Numbered from the stretch's first letter, positions 39,901 through 54,300 are shown. The stretch: 64,000 bases of DNA from Pinus tabuliformis (GCA_031772625.1 CM062819.1:827297503-827361502); one strand, 5' to 3'. Program-made: numbers and translations. Notes: generated by a model not told the origin, from the letters alone.

Positions 39901-42900
39901 AGCCACAAGCTGGTCTTGGACTTCCTAAATCCTAGTGAGAAAGGGATCTATGCCTTCCCCTTTCTACATCCTAATACATTTCAATTTTTCTTCCAAGAAC
40001 ATCTTCGCTGCTCGGAAGTACCCTAGTATAGCGTGGAGAGAGCATCCCACATCTCTTTGGCCATTCCCTTGGCCGCTATATGTAAGGCTATATAATCCCA
40101 AACTCCGTCTAAGGATCATACGCTTCACCTTCACCATTTCCTTCATGTATTCCTTGAGATGGTCTGCATCCTGGGGAACTGCCACCACATTATCTATGTA
40201 GGCTTTCAGGCCATATTCATCTAGAAGGAAGGACATCCTAGCCTTCCAGATGAAATAGATCGAAGCACCATCCAACCTATTCTGATCTCTAAGCCTTGTT
40301 GTGGCCATCTTTGATCAAGTCGAAAACTCCCTCTTTCCCACTGCTTGGATATTACTCTAATACTCGCACTCACTTTTGGAATGCGCACATCTGCTAGCTG
40401 CTACTGCTAATCTACCTGGAAAAAATCGAACTTCTAAGACTCGAAGTTCCCTAAGAGAAATTTTCCCTCTGGTGTGTGTGCTTTTCTCTTCCGCCCGACA
40501 TTGGTTCTGCTACTGCAAAACCCTTTGCGTCCAAACAAGGAATCTGCTTAGCGAAAATCTGAGTTGTTGCAACCCTGCAACAACTCACCTGGGCAACTTG
40601 ACTTGTTTCCAACCCTGCAACTGAAAATCGAATTCTGGCCCAGCAATTCGGCTTGCCTATCAATGAACTATGCAGCCTCTAGGAATTTTGATCTACTGCT
40701 CCCTCTGAGCACTGAATTTCTCTCCTCTGCTTCTGAGCTTCCCAATTGATCACTCACACTCTGATACCATGTGAAAATTCCAAAACTGAAATCCTATTGC
40801 AACAACTGGAAATTATTCTTCTAATTGTTAATTAATCTTAACAATTTATTTGCTATGGCAAATACTGAATAAATCACACTGCAACCTTCACAAATAAAAT
40901 ATTGCGGAAATAAAACAACGCTAGAAACTGAGAAAATACTAGCATACATACAATAAAAAAATGACACCATTATTTTTGGACAAATGTCCCCGAAAAACCC
41001 AACTTGCGAAAATTGGTTCAACAGCTGAGGGTTTTTATTATTAAGCAGCAGTGAAATTTGAGTACAATAATCTAGATGTCGAATCTAGTAATCCTACAGA
41101 GAAAAATACTAACAAAAATCTAGTGAGGAATTTTCCTCAACCCACAAGCAAATCTGGCACTGAAGACTGGCCTCTAAGACCCTCTACGAATTGCCTTGTG
41201 TGGGCTCTGCGCAGTTTCTAATTTGTACGACTTGGATCTCAACCTAAGCTGCTTCTTTTGTTTGCCACCGAATCTGGAAATCCTTCTCCCGACCTCTGCA
41301 AAATTATTTTGCCACCGGAACACTGAAACCACTTCTCGAATCTGCAAATCGAACTGCCTTTAGAGGCTAATACAGAGTCCCAGCGTCAGCCTCACTGTGG
41401 CTCTTCTTCCTCTCTGCAAATGCACTCACTGTATCTGGAAATCTTCCTCCAGACTCACTGACCCTACCCCTCACTGTCTTGGCTTCCTCACTGAAGCTCG
41501 AACTCTCTGGCAACTACTCTGGAAAATCGAATTCTCCAAGTGACTGGTGTTTTCTCCATCACCACATCGATACCTTCTTATATCTTCATGTTGGGACTCC
41601 AACGGCCAAGATTAAATCTTAATCGATGGCTTAGATCATTTCTGGAACGACCCGTGTGAGTTTCTATAGAATTCTCACGTTGACTTAATTAATTCTGATT
41701 AATTAACCAGTTTTCTTAAGTTTAGACTTGGGAAACATAAGGTTAATAATCTAATTAAGTCATCTCTAGGTGGAATTTTTAGAAACGATTTTTGGGTTTT
41801 GAAGACCTCATGTATTCTAGTCTCTCCACCAAATTTCGTCGCTAGAACACATCTGATCCTACAGAAACTAACATTGTTACATTGAAAGGAAGACAACTTT
41901 TTGACAACCTTGTTAGGGATATCTTGAGGATAGCCATTTATGTTAGTAAAATTAGAAAGAGCAAAAAGATCATTCATGATGCTTGGCTCTACGTGTTCTT
42001 GAAAGAGCAAACGGATATCAGAAATAGCCTCTTGCCCAAGATTAGCAAAAGCCTACTATGAGAGAGTCTCTTTAACCTCTCTCTAAAAACCAATGTGGAA
42101 AAAGTCGAAGTCGGGATTAAATCATCAACAGTCCAGAAATTGAAAAAGCCGTTAAAGTCGAGAGGTTTTTGAAAAAGTCAGAAAAATTAAAAATATAGAA
42201 AAATATTCATTTTTTTAAATCCTGACTTTTTCAATAAAATCCCGATTTTTTCAAAAAATTTGAAAAAATCGTTAAAGAAACTACTAATTCACGATTTTTT
42301 GGAAAAAGTCCTGATTTAATCCCTACTTTTTCGATTTAATCCCAACTTTTTCAACTGGAAAAAAAAATCAGCCGATTTAATCGGCCAGCCAAAAAAATCA
42401 CGTTTTGGGGATTTAATCCCGACTTTTTCCACACTGCTAAAAACCCTATCAGGCTCAAGAGTGGGGCTAACGAGACTACTTGGATGCCTCCTAATAGAAA
42501 CTCTTGTATAATTTGAATTAAGTGGAGTCGCCACTTAAGCAAGAATCTAATCCTAAAAGTCCAAAATGTCAAAACCAAAAAGTTAGTCGATTTCCCAGGT
42601 ACAAGAGGACTTGTCCCCAGCAACGGCGCCAAAAGAATGTTGCCGCCCCATACACACACACCCAAGTTAGTGAGAAAAGCCCTTAACCCCACAAGGTGTG
42701 GTTGGTAGCAAAATTAAGAGATGGGGTTGCCACCTAATCCCAACTGTCTCTATTTAAGCTCTCTCCTAGGTAAGCTAAGGGGGGTGGTCCATAAATTAAA
42801 AAAAACTAAGTTAAAACTTAAAAGGTGATGTGAGGTTTGTAAGAGATGTCAAGGTTAGTTTGGATTAATTGAAATAATGAGCAAATATAATGAGCAATAT

Positions 42901-45269
42901 GAAATGAAATATACTTCAATAACCATCAACACACAAATAAAAGATGAGCATATAAAACCAGTGCCTTCAATATTGCGTCAAAATAAATAACACTTGCTCT
43001 AGAGATGAAATGTTTCAAAGTGAAACACAAGTAACCATGTCAATCAAATAGATGTTAGATATCACTTGCAAGATTTAAAATTGCTCTCAAAGAAATGCCT
43101 TTAACGTATAACCATTCACAATTCTAAAGTATGGAAAGAAGCAAAATAAAATAACTTGCAAAATGAAATAAGTTAAAACTTCACTTGCAAAATGAAAGAT
43201 ATGGTACTTGCCCAAAATAGATATTACAAAATAATTAATTCAAAACATCTTTATCATGACAGTATATAAATGGATTGCAAGTAAAATAGCTTGAAAGGTA
43301 AAGTGTGTTAATACGCAATGCGCTTAACTAAAATTAGATGCAATTATCTTGTCTAATTTTAAGCTAAATGCCTACTCTATATGAGAGATCTTCCTCTTGA
43401 ACTCTTGCCAAAAGATAAAAATTGGGGTGACTGTAAAAAAGAGGGGTTGAGGACACGATGATGTCGTTAATGATATCCTTCCCCTGAATCTTACTAGCCA
43501 ACATGTGCCTCCGTTCCTACAAAGGAACAAGTCACCTTCATAACTGCAAGGTCACACACTCTTTACCTTACTTCGTACCAATTGAAAGACTTTTCCAAGA
43601 AAGTATTTTCCCTATGATGTCTATCAACCAAGATTATGCTTGAAGGTTAATTCAACTAAAATGCAAACTATGTTAAATGCCTAAATGCTATGCAAGTAAG
43701 CTTTCCCAAGAGAGATTTGCAATGCCTCAATATAAAATGGAAATGAGATAGTGCTCAAAATAAATAGCAAATGTAACTTCAATTGGAAAAGGAAATTAGC
43801 TTGAAAATGAATTAAAGTGATGCAAGTAAGTTTGATTTGCAAAAGAGGAATTATCTTAAGTAAATGCTCACAATGATATAACTTCAAAATTGTTCAAAAC
43901 ACATAAACATAAGCTTCATAAGCAAATGAAATTGTAAATTGCTCCAAGTAAATGCCACAAACTATAAACTTATAGCGATTGGAAATGAGGTAAAGCTAAA
44001 GAAAAGTGAATGCTCGCTTGTAAAGTATGGTTGGAAAATAAGTGAGCAAGATAACAATTGAACCTATAGTGAGGCAACTGTATCCCAAAGAAAGCAAAAA
44101 GTTAAGCAACTAAATTAAATTTGTCACATAATTCCAAATACCTACATGCAAGAAATGAGTTTCTCTAAAGCAAAATATCAACTTGTACTCTAAGCAAGAA
44201 TGAAATGCAAAGCATCAAGTGAAACTTGTAGCAAAATTTAACTTAAAAATTGAAATGTGATGGTGAGGTTGTGTTAATTTTAAAATGAGCTAAAAATGAA
44301 AGTTAGAAAAGATGCAAAACTAATCCACCCACACAAAATCCTCCTTCTAAAAGAAGAGAAAGGATGCCTTGGGTAAACCCAACCACTCACAAGAAAAAAA
44401 ATCTTTTATTATGATATTACAATGGAGTTAAAGCCTCTCAAAATGCTGCCCAAAAGATGAAGGGAAATAGTACAAGATTTGAAGCTAGAAAATGGCTATA
44501 ATATCCCTCCAACAACAGCAACCTCAAAGGCCAATGAACACTTGCTAAAATCTGAAAATTACAATCTCCACAAAGGCTTGCGGCCTATCCTTAATTGCAG
44601 CTCCTTCTAGTGTCCATGGCCTCCTTGAAATAAATCTTGGATGCTTGATAGGTCCTATAAGAAAACTAAATAGAGTTAAATTGTCTTTCCTCAAGGCACT
44701 TGCATCAAAACTCCAACTATGAGCTGCAAAACTAAGACAAAATTAGTGTAAAAGAGCATGTAAGTATGACACAAAATAATATACAAAACCAAATCAAGTG
44801 ATGGGAGTGAACCCCATCACTTCCCAACTTTCATAAATGCTCTTAAATAGCTAAATAAATCAATGAAAACACAATTTCTTAAAGAGATTTAAATTATGGA
44901 GTATTTGCTTGTATACAAGCTATGTCAAAGAAAATCCCTGTAAAAAATCACTCCATAAGATGAACTATGGATTTCAAAGAACCAATGAGAGCTCCTTGGA
45001 AAATGTGTCAAGAGTGGGTTGGTCTTTCCAAATGTTGAAGAAAGTGTAACTAGGTTCGGTCTTCATAATGACATGATCTTTGTATTTGATGTAATAAAAG
45101 AGAATAAATTATTTTTGTAATCTTGCTGCATGGGTTTCATGAGCAAGAAGTGTCACTAGCTAAGTCACCTGACACGGGGATTCGGGATTTGTAGGATTTG
45201 GGATTCGTAGTGTCGGATTCGAACACGTTGACCCCCGAAACAAGACACGTAGGATTCATTATATATTAT

Positions 45270-45308
<39 letters not shown>

Positions 45309-48300
45309 TTAGATATTTCTTAAACAAATTTTAATTAATGATACAAATTTATTGACTTCAAACATAGATCTTCATCTATAGCATGCATAGTACATACAAA
45401 ATTCAAATACATGTCGGTGGTCACATAAATCACGATTCATAATTCATAAATGAAAGACAACTTACAACTACAAGATAGTAAGATAAACACACTGACAACT
45501 GTAGTCTTCTCATTAAGTCATCAAATCAAAATGTGTTACATAGGTAGTGCTAGTGCAATGCCAATGGCAAATATAAATAGAAAATATAAAACAACTATAG
45601 GTATACAAGCCTCAAGGCATCAATCCTCATCATCAGCATCAGAATCAGCATCAATGTCCATGATGCTACAATAGGCTCAAGCATTTTTTGCACCTCTTTT
45701 TTTGCCTTCGTCAACAATGTGGTTCTTAGCTTCTCTAACCCAAGAGGCACATACCCTGATGGAGCCCCTTGAGTTAGAGCTCGGCACATCTCAATAAATA
45801 GAGGTGAGCGTGCAACATTAAATGATATGAAGTTTTGAAAGAAGAAGGCAATGGTGAGATCAAGCTCTTCCCATCTCTCTTTTTAAAAAATCTTGTCCAT
45901 TGGACCAAGTGCAATTGCTCTTCTTTTTGCTGCTTGTCCCCCAATAGAACTCTCAAATGGAAATTTGGTGGTGGCTTTCCTCAAAAATGGAAGGGGGTCT
46001 TCATTCTTGGGTTTTCTTGATTTTGAAGCCACATTTTCCATACCAACAGTGTATTCCTTTTCCAATTCTTTTCTCTTTTGTAAAGGAACAACTTTACAAG
46101 CTCCAATCCCACAACCCGGTAAAGCCAACAAATGTGCTTTCACACGGAAATATGTGCTTTTGAAAGCAATGTGACAAAAGTTGCATCTCCATTGCACATT
46201 GCCTCCTCCCTTCCCCTTGGTGCTTGTCCCATCCTCTCTTGTGACATATTTCCACAATGGATATTTATCAATGTTGTCTCTAGGTCCTCCTCTTCCCTCA
46301 ACATTACTTGCAACACACTCTAATGATATTGGGGGAGGAGGGGCATCTCCAATGGAAACATTCTTGCCCTTCCTTTGCCCCCTAACTGCTGCCTTTGATT
46401 GAGCCATGAATACTGTAAAAAAAATGAACAAAACATGCACAAAATTGTAAACAAAAAATCATATACAAACTACTATAATAGAATAAGAAATGCAAAAAAA
46501 TGGAGTTGAAATGCACTTACCTGGTGCTTGAATCTCCTTGCCGAACGCTCTACTCCCTTAGCTCCTTGCTCCAAACCCTTATCTCCTTGCAAACAGCTCA
46601 AACAATGTAGATACAAATGACAAACTGCGTGAAAGAATAGAAGAAATGTGTCCTTTTTAACCCGCGACAGTCACTTTTTTGGGATACGAATCCTAAAATC
46701 GGGATTCGCTGGCCATGCACGGGATTCGTACAGGATTCGTACGAATCCTAATAGGACACGTCGAATGACACGCAGGATTCGGGTTCATTGGGCTAAATGA
46801 ACGAATCCAGTTACTTAGGTCACTAGATAAAAGACTTCTTCTTGGTGTCTTTAAGATTTATTTTATATGTCAAAGAGTCATGTCATGTGTATAGAAACTC
46901 TTCATGAGTTTGTGTAAATGTATACAAGTCTTCAACAAGTGTAACAGCCCTCCAAGACCAAGATCTATGCCTCAAAACAAGCCTTCTGAAGTCTGCAAGC
47001 AAAGCAATAAGGAAATACTTCATGTCGGCTCAAAATATGAATTAAATACATAAATAAATGTTATGTTGGCTTGATAAAAAGACTCGTCGGTTCATGGATG
47101 TAGGTCGGCTCAAATATAGTGCACAACCACTATAAATACCCTGTTGGGGTATCTACAAAAGGAGAAGAACAAAACTCGCAATCAAGGCATGAAGCCGCAG
47201 AGAGTCGCGGTCATGAAGAGGAGTCGCAGTCATAACGAGGGTAGCCGCAGTCATGAAGAGGGAAGCCGCAGTCATAAAGAGAGGAGCCGTAGTAGGGTTT
47301 GACTGCACCTAGTTTGGGTTTTAGGTGCAGTCACAACCTTGATGCATGGAGCAATGAATAATGTCATCACAGTGAATTGGAGTCTCGGCATACCTATGAT
47401 CTGAAGGTATCTTCGCATGGAGAATGGCAGCAAAGAATGTTTATAGTCTGGACATGTCACTATCTCATCTCAGCATCTCTGTCTTAGTATTCGTATCTGC
47501 ATAGACACATCAAAATAGCATAACTAATGACTTCGGCATACCTGTAAGGATCACGATTGGATGAAGGAGATCTCAGACAATGAAACTGTGTTGATGGATC
47601 TCGCACAGCAGTCCTAGTATAGAGATCTCGGTGATATCCTTATGACATTGACTTAGAGTATAATGCAGTGATAAAAGAAATAGTGATCACCACTGTGAGG
47701 AGTGTCAGACTCATCAAAGGCAAGAGACAAGGATCATAATCTTACAATGCAGTAAGGTGCAATTATGATCTCAAGGTACATAAATCATCTTAGCCTCAAG
47801 GAACAGTCATGGTGTATAATGCTCTCGTCAACATCACTACAGTGACGAAGCTCTTGAAGATGAAATAGTGATCTCGGAGGTGCAGCAAGATGATGATCTC
47901 AGCAACGTTCAAGCAAGTGGATTGATGTCTTGGTCTTGGAGAGGCAGAGTGTGTCGAGGGTCATGGTCTTGGTATTCGTCAATGGAATCTCTATAAGAAG
48001 AATTTTAAGCATAGATTTTCCTCTCCAAGAGGGAGAGGTTTTGGCCCTGGCAAATAGCCAACCATTTGTGTTCTTGTCTCCTTTTGGTTTTGGTAGCAGT
48101 TTGATGAAGTAATCAAATACGCGAATAATGAAGTAAACATCAAGTTAAGATAAATTGTTTAAATACTTCACAAATTGTTATCATGTAACGAAGAATCAAC
48201 CTAATTATGCATGCCCTAGATTCTTCAACATGGTATTAGAGGGATTGGTTCAACAGTCAAAGAAGGGCAGAAAAGAGACATGCCAACATCAAGATTCAAG

Positions 48301-51300
48301 CATAGCAAACTGAAAGAAGATCAAGAACTATACCTTGATCAAACCCTAGATCAAAGGGTAAGTCTACAACAGCAGTATGTAAACACAAAGATGATCAAGG
48401 AGACAATCTACCTACACCGTATCGAAGAAGATCAAGGTCCAATAAGCAGTTCTCAACTTCAATCATCTACAGCAAGAGTTTTGAAGTTTGATCTATTGCA
48501 ACAGTTTTGGTGTTTCTCACAATCCACATCATGACATACAAAGATTCATCCTTCCAATAAAGAACAACTCGAATTCCTACTTAAAGAAGAAGATCATCTG
48601 CAACATGAGGTATATGGAGAGTTCTCGATGCAATATGAAGGTGTTCGCAACCATAATAACAACTATTGATGGACCTCTACATCACAGCAATCAACCTCAA
48701 GTCGATGATGCAAGGATCAAATATTCAGAACAATCATTTTGAAAGTTTGAAGATAAGCTTCAGCAAGGATCCTATCCAGAGGAAGCATCAATGCATCTAC
48801 CTCAATCAAGGTGAATCTTCACGTATCATGTAAGTATTTTTATTCTATAATCAAATTTTGGTTTATTGACTTCATCAGTACAAGAAGATCTATGGGTTAG
48901 ATAAAGCTCTTGCAGTAGGATTGACAGAATGCTTATGAAGAAGTGAAGTTAGCACATCAAGGTCTCCTTTAAGTCACAAGAACTCTCAAGGTTCTATGAA
49001 GTAAGAAAGGGGACACAAGAAGATTACATAAAATGATAGAGGATATATTCTCTAAAGTAAAGTGCAGAAGGCGTCAAAGAGTGAAGAAATATCTTCATGA
49101 AATATCAATGGAGAGATCTGGGAAAATAATCATCATTGATATTGATATTGTTAAGTAAGGTAACAGTTGTCCATAAACAAGAAGGTTACCTCGATCAACA
49201 GTCTGTGGTCTCTATGTCAGATAGAGAAAGGCAAGTTGTATAGGATACAAATAAGTGCAGGGAAGCAGAGGAAAGATAGACAAGATGAGTACTATGGAAA
49301 GATTACCTGACAGATAGAGAAAGTTGAGGAAAGGATCAAGGGAAAGAGGGAATAATGGATCTCCACTATGGATGAAATGATATCCCTCTCAAAAGGATCC
49401 TATCAGGAGTCCCTGCAAATATGAACATAGTAAGATGCATCGTGGCATCAAGAGCTCGTATGGAATCTTGAAGAACATAGCTCTGGGGAATCTCGTTATA
49501 CATTAAAGAAAAGGAAGAAGGCATTAAGGTCAAAGGAAACATTTGCCAGATGGAGGTATACTAGGATCTCCTAGTCCAAGAAGGCAGCAAATGTCTCGTC
49601 AGAAATTCCAACTCTTGGAACTCATGAGTTGGTGGTTCAATGACATCAAGAATGGAGCAGACCAAGGGATTGAAGATCTTTTCAATCAAGGAAGTTGCAG
49701 GAAAATACTGGAAGAAAAATAAGGTATGTATGATTGTATTTGTATTTGCATTTGATATTGTAATGTCATGACATGTGGTTGCAGATAAAATAGATCAAGC
49801 ATGATCAAAAGGGAATAGATCTCCTCCTCTGAAAGGATGCAAAAAGGCATAAGTCAAACTAGATGAAATCAACATAATATGTCCTCATAATATGGTATGA
49901 GGTAGTTGGTGACCATTGAAGAACTATGAGAGTTCCTGGGAATGAAAGACATGAGGATGAAAGAGATCGTGAGACATGCAACCATGACGAAGGCAGTCAA
50001 CATCCAAAGGATCAAGAAGACTTGACCAAGAAACCTTCCGGAATGATGTGAAGACTTTAATGGAAGTCTGAAAAGATGAGGACCCTTGACAACAGATATC
50101 ATCGGGAGATGTGTCAACCTGAATGCAGGATGATTGATGCCTACAAGAAGATGTCACTGGAAGAAGGCCATCACCAAAAGGTAATATGTGATTTGTTTTT
50201 GGTGTTTGACCTCTTGGAAAAGTCTGGGTATGTGTGCAGGATCAAGGAAAGGAGAGTTGTGAAGGATGTCACAACTATGTACCTTGTGATCCAAAGCAAT
50301 CACTGATGAAGAAAAGTGAATACAAATGAGCTTATAAAGGAAGCCCCAGATGTAAAGCCAAGGAGGATACTTTCCAGGAACGAAGGAATGACATGGCAAA
50401 GGAAAGTGATGGATGGTTGAGCCCTACATATGAAGGAATCGATGACATCGAAGTCTTGAATCGTCAGTCAACTAGAAGACCCTATAAAGCACTGAGAGAG
50501 GGACACGTGGTTGTGTGAAGTGGAGTGGTAAGAGACCACTCCCCACTTCATCTCAAGCAAACTCAATAAAATCTCCAACAAATACTCAACTCAACTTGGA
50601 ACTTGAGCTATCTTCCACAATTTATGTGATTTTTCTTTGGGAACTCGTGGTCCTTTTCCAAGAAATTCAATTTATCTTTTTGTCACGTGTTTCTCCTTGA
50701 TTCTTTGTCCATGGTGGAGTCCACATCACTCTTTAACTCTTTGATAATTTTCCACCTCATTTCCACGTCATTTAGCATGTGTGGATATTTATTTTCTCCA
50801 ATTTATTTAAATGTTGGGCTAAATTATCGCCACATTTTACACAAAGCTTAGGAAAAGTGGGTTTTGAGGGTCTATAACTTATTTTTTACTCTTCAAAGTG
50901 TGTAATAGTAGAAAGTTGAGTGTGAGAGGTATAATTTTGATCACACATACCCCATATAACATCACTTATTACAATTTATTTTCAAAATTTATTCAAATTT
51001 CCGCCCTGCGGGAAATTTAAAAAAAAAAAATTAAAAATTACCCCCTAGACCTAATCAAATTCCATGAATTTTTTGTGTGATCTAATATGGTAATATAAAA
51101 TGACCCTAGACACTAGGACTCAGCCAAGGTCTCACCATCAAGTTGCTATTTGGCTTTGGGGTTATGCTTGGAGGAAAAACTGAATTAATTATTAAGTCCT
51201 CATAATGATATAATAATTAACCAAGTAAAAAAACCTCCAAGGGTAAATTCACTTGATGACAAGGTCCCAAATTACCCAAGGATGTTACATGACTCAACTC

Positions 51301-54300
51301 ATCACACTAGCATCACTTTACATTATCCCCGTAGGGCTTGTGGAATCTGAGTACAATAAAAGAATATGAGAAGAAGAAGTAGAGTTGAAAAACTTTGATG
51401 ATATAGTGAACTTTGATGGTAGATGAAGCCTCTGATACATCCTTGGCCATGGAGTCCTCAAAAAATCTTCAAGTGTCACTCAAGTGGTCAACAGCTCCCA
51501 TTATTTGATTTAGTGTCTTGTATATTAATTTGTATTATATTTTGTTTACTTTGCTCTCTCTCTCTACACTAATACTCTCTTTTGTTTTGCAACCCATAGT
51601 TGGAGAGTTTGGCAACAAAAGTCTTGAAGAGAAATCTTGGAAATATCCACCTATTTCTTGTTGGACCTCTCAAGCACTTGAGCATCAACTTCAAGGGGGT
51701 CGTGAGCATTAGAGGACAATTGCAAGTTAGCTAGGCTATGGGACTTTTGGGGCTTGTAATTTTCAAGTTTTGAGAGGATTCCATTAGCCATTGTGGTTGC
51801 CATAGTTTGGAAGGAGACTCTAGCTTCTCTAGCTCCTATTTTGTAAAGTTCTCCTTCATCTTCTGGGTGGACTTCTAAGAGATTTTCTACTCATTGTAAC
51901 CATTAATAAAAGATCAAATTTACTTATGGAAGCTTGAGATTTTACCCATGTCATACCTCCTCCTCATTTAGAGAGAGGACTCTTTTTTGGGTGGATTAGT
52001 TCTCTTGATAAGTTTTATTTTAACTTGCATGCTTAATTGGGAATCAACACAACCTCAAATCACATTTCATTTGCTAATTCAATTTGTTATTTAAGCTCCT
52101 GTATGTCTAAGTTTCAAGATTGAGAATTTGTTTCTTGAGCAATTTCATTTATGTGCAGGCACTTTATTTTTGTTGGCAAGCTTTGATTTACTCAATTTGC
52201 ACTCAACTTATTTAAATTGGTTCACAATTATTTGGATATATGCTTCATTATTGTGTCAATTTATGCTACATGTTTTGGTAATTATTGGAGCATTACATTT
52301 CACTTGAAGCATTTTTATCTTAAGCAATTTATTTGTCTCATTTCATTTAGATTGTCTACTTTCAATCAATTGGTGAAGCTCATTCAACACTTGTGAGCTA
52401 ATTTCCATTTTATTACTCTGAATCTCTGATTGAAATCATTTTTTTGCAATTTATGTTGAGCACTATCTCATTGTTCTTATTATGAAACATTGCAATCAAC
52501 ATTTCTTTTGGGAAAAACCTTACATGCATCTCATTTAGGCATATTAGCATAACCTATGTTTCTAATTTTACCTCCAAATGCAATCTTGGTTTAATAGAAA
52601 CCTTAGGACCAAGATTTTCTTGGGAAGTTCTTCCAACCGGTACGGAGTAAGGTAAAATGTGTGACCCTGCAGTTATGAAGGCGGCATTGTCCCCTTGTAA
52701 GAATGAAGGCACACATGGCTTGTAAGGATTAAGGGAAAGGTACCGTTAACGACGACAAGTGCGTACTCAAACCCTCTTCCTTGCAGTCACCCCAATCTTT
52801 ATCCTTTGGTAAGAGGTTGAAAGAAAACCTCTCACTTAGAATAAGAATTTAGTTTAAAACTTACCATGATAATTACATTTCACTTTAGTTAAGTGCATCT
52901 CATCCTAACTCATTTTATTTCTAAAGCTTTCTTAATTGCAAGTTTATCTCATGTACTTGTTATGGTGAACATCTATTTCAGTTATCATTTTCATTATTGA
53001 AGTATTTTCTTTGAGAAAGTACAATATATTTCCTTATTGCAAGAAAAGCTTTGGTTTATTTCATTTCATTTTGGCAAGTCATTTAAATTGATATTTTACA
53101 TGCTTGTCAATCATGAATGTAGTATCTTGGCTTAAGGCATCTCTTTGCAATTTATATATTGCAAGTTAATATTTCTTAATCTAACATTGATTTGTTTTGC
53201 AGGATTACTTGTTTCATTTCATTTTAGCAAGTGTTCATTATTTTGAAGCAATAATTAAGGCATTGGTTTTACATGTTTATCTTTTGAATATATTGATGAT
53301 CATTGAGAATATATTTCATTTCATATCTTGTATTGCTCATCATACTTGTTGAACTTGCTCATAATCTTGAAGTAGTCCAATTGACTTTAGGATCTCCTAG
53401 AAACTCATATCATTTTCATCTAACTTTTCATTAGGGACCACCCCCCCCCAGCCTACCTAGGAGAGAGTTTTAACGAAGAGAGTTGGGAATAGGTGACAGC
53501 CCCATCTCTTAGTTTTTCCACCAAGCCACACCTCATGGGGTTAAGGGATTTTTCTCACTAACTTAGGTGCGTGTGCTAGGCGACAACAATAAGTATCACA
53601 TTTTAGCTTCGCATGTGACATCTAAGAGGTAAAATGAATAAATTAGCAAGGGATTGTCTTATTTTCTTTAATCTGCTAGTTAAAGAGAAGGCTGGTATTG
53701 GGTTGGCGAGAGTATGGTATTATATAATCCCCCCTATGGCAAATTTTGGAGGGTTGTTGTCCATTCCTAGGAAAACCCTCCAGCGTGTTCTCAGTCGTGC
53801 CTCCTTTTTTAGTGTGGTCGACTCAAGGGATGATCAGAAGGTTACTCGCTGCTCTATAAGGAGAATTACGGTTGTTGTAATCTTGTTTGGAGAACTAGGG
53901 AACACTCCGAGAATTGTTAAAGCTTTTTGTCTCTCCACTCGAACTTCAAGTTCTTCTCCCCAGCATGCATCCTCCATCACAACATCTGGTGTCTAGGGTC
54001 GTCGTCAAGCATGTTCGGGTCAGGTGGCGAGAGAATTCACCTTTGACAGGAACTCTCTCGATTCTACACCCTCAGCTCCCTCTGTTTATAAGCATTGCAA
54101 CCAGGAGCACACAAAATTAAAGGCAGAGATATACAACTTGCAAGTAATGTTACACCCATAAAGCAGTATGGAAAGTGATAATCTAGACACTATAGAAAAG
54201 CAAATCCATCAAATCGTGCGCTTAGAGGATAAGATCGAGGCTCTAAGAAGTATAGTAGTGGATCTCCAACTGCAGATGACCAAGCCGACTAGCCCACCAG

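Larger units (their letters stand above)
37725..41873 (-). mobile_element. TR-GAG2: second gag-only LTR element, inserted in gypsy gag
   Basis: LTRs at 37725-38853 (1129 bp) and 40770-41873 (1104 bp), both TGTGAAAATTCC to ACTAACA on the plus strand, distantly like those of TR-GAG1. Primer site beside the right LTR, purine tract beside the left, a copia gag with CCHC knuckle between, no pol. Flanks tggca and ttgtt do not match, and about ten codons of host gag seem missing, so the TSD was lost by deletion or exchange. Confidence 0.88.
45160..46818 (-). mobile_element. hAT deletion derivative, 1659 bp
   Basis: TSD gtcactag on both sides (45152-45159 and 46819-46826). Ends CTAAGTCACCTG and CTAAGTAACTGG are imperfect inverted repeats. 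Both subterminal regions are packed with GGATTCG/CGAATCC motifs (45180-45260 and 46680-46810). It encodes only the N-terminal part of a transposase. Confidence 0.9.
45033..48230 (+). repeat. 5' LTR of a nested retrotransposon, itself split by a hAT element
   Basis: Begins TGTTGAAGAA and ends TTCTTCAACA, a perfect 10-bp inverted match. A primer-like TGGTATTAGAGG follows at 48231. Without the hAT element the LTR is about 1.53 kb. A TATA box (ACTATAAATACC) lies near 47130. A 3' LTR was not found. Confidence 0.8.
42638..51493 (-). repeat. Tat/Athila-like LTR copy 2 with a nested LTR element
   Basis: Plus strand TGTTGCCGCC at 42638 to GTGGTCAACA at 51493. 42638-45032 and about 50495-51493 match copy 1. 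In between, the part that corresponds to copy 1 26890-27460 is replaced by 45033-50494. It provides the empty sites for the solo LTR (44745-44760) and the copia element (51080-51090). Confidence 0.82.

Noticed and set aside
53634..53996. ORF of 120 codons as a host gene
   Set aside because: No domain, no supporting exons, lies between two LTR copies; kept only as an open observation.
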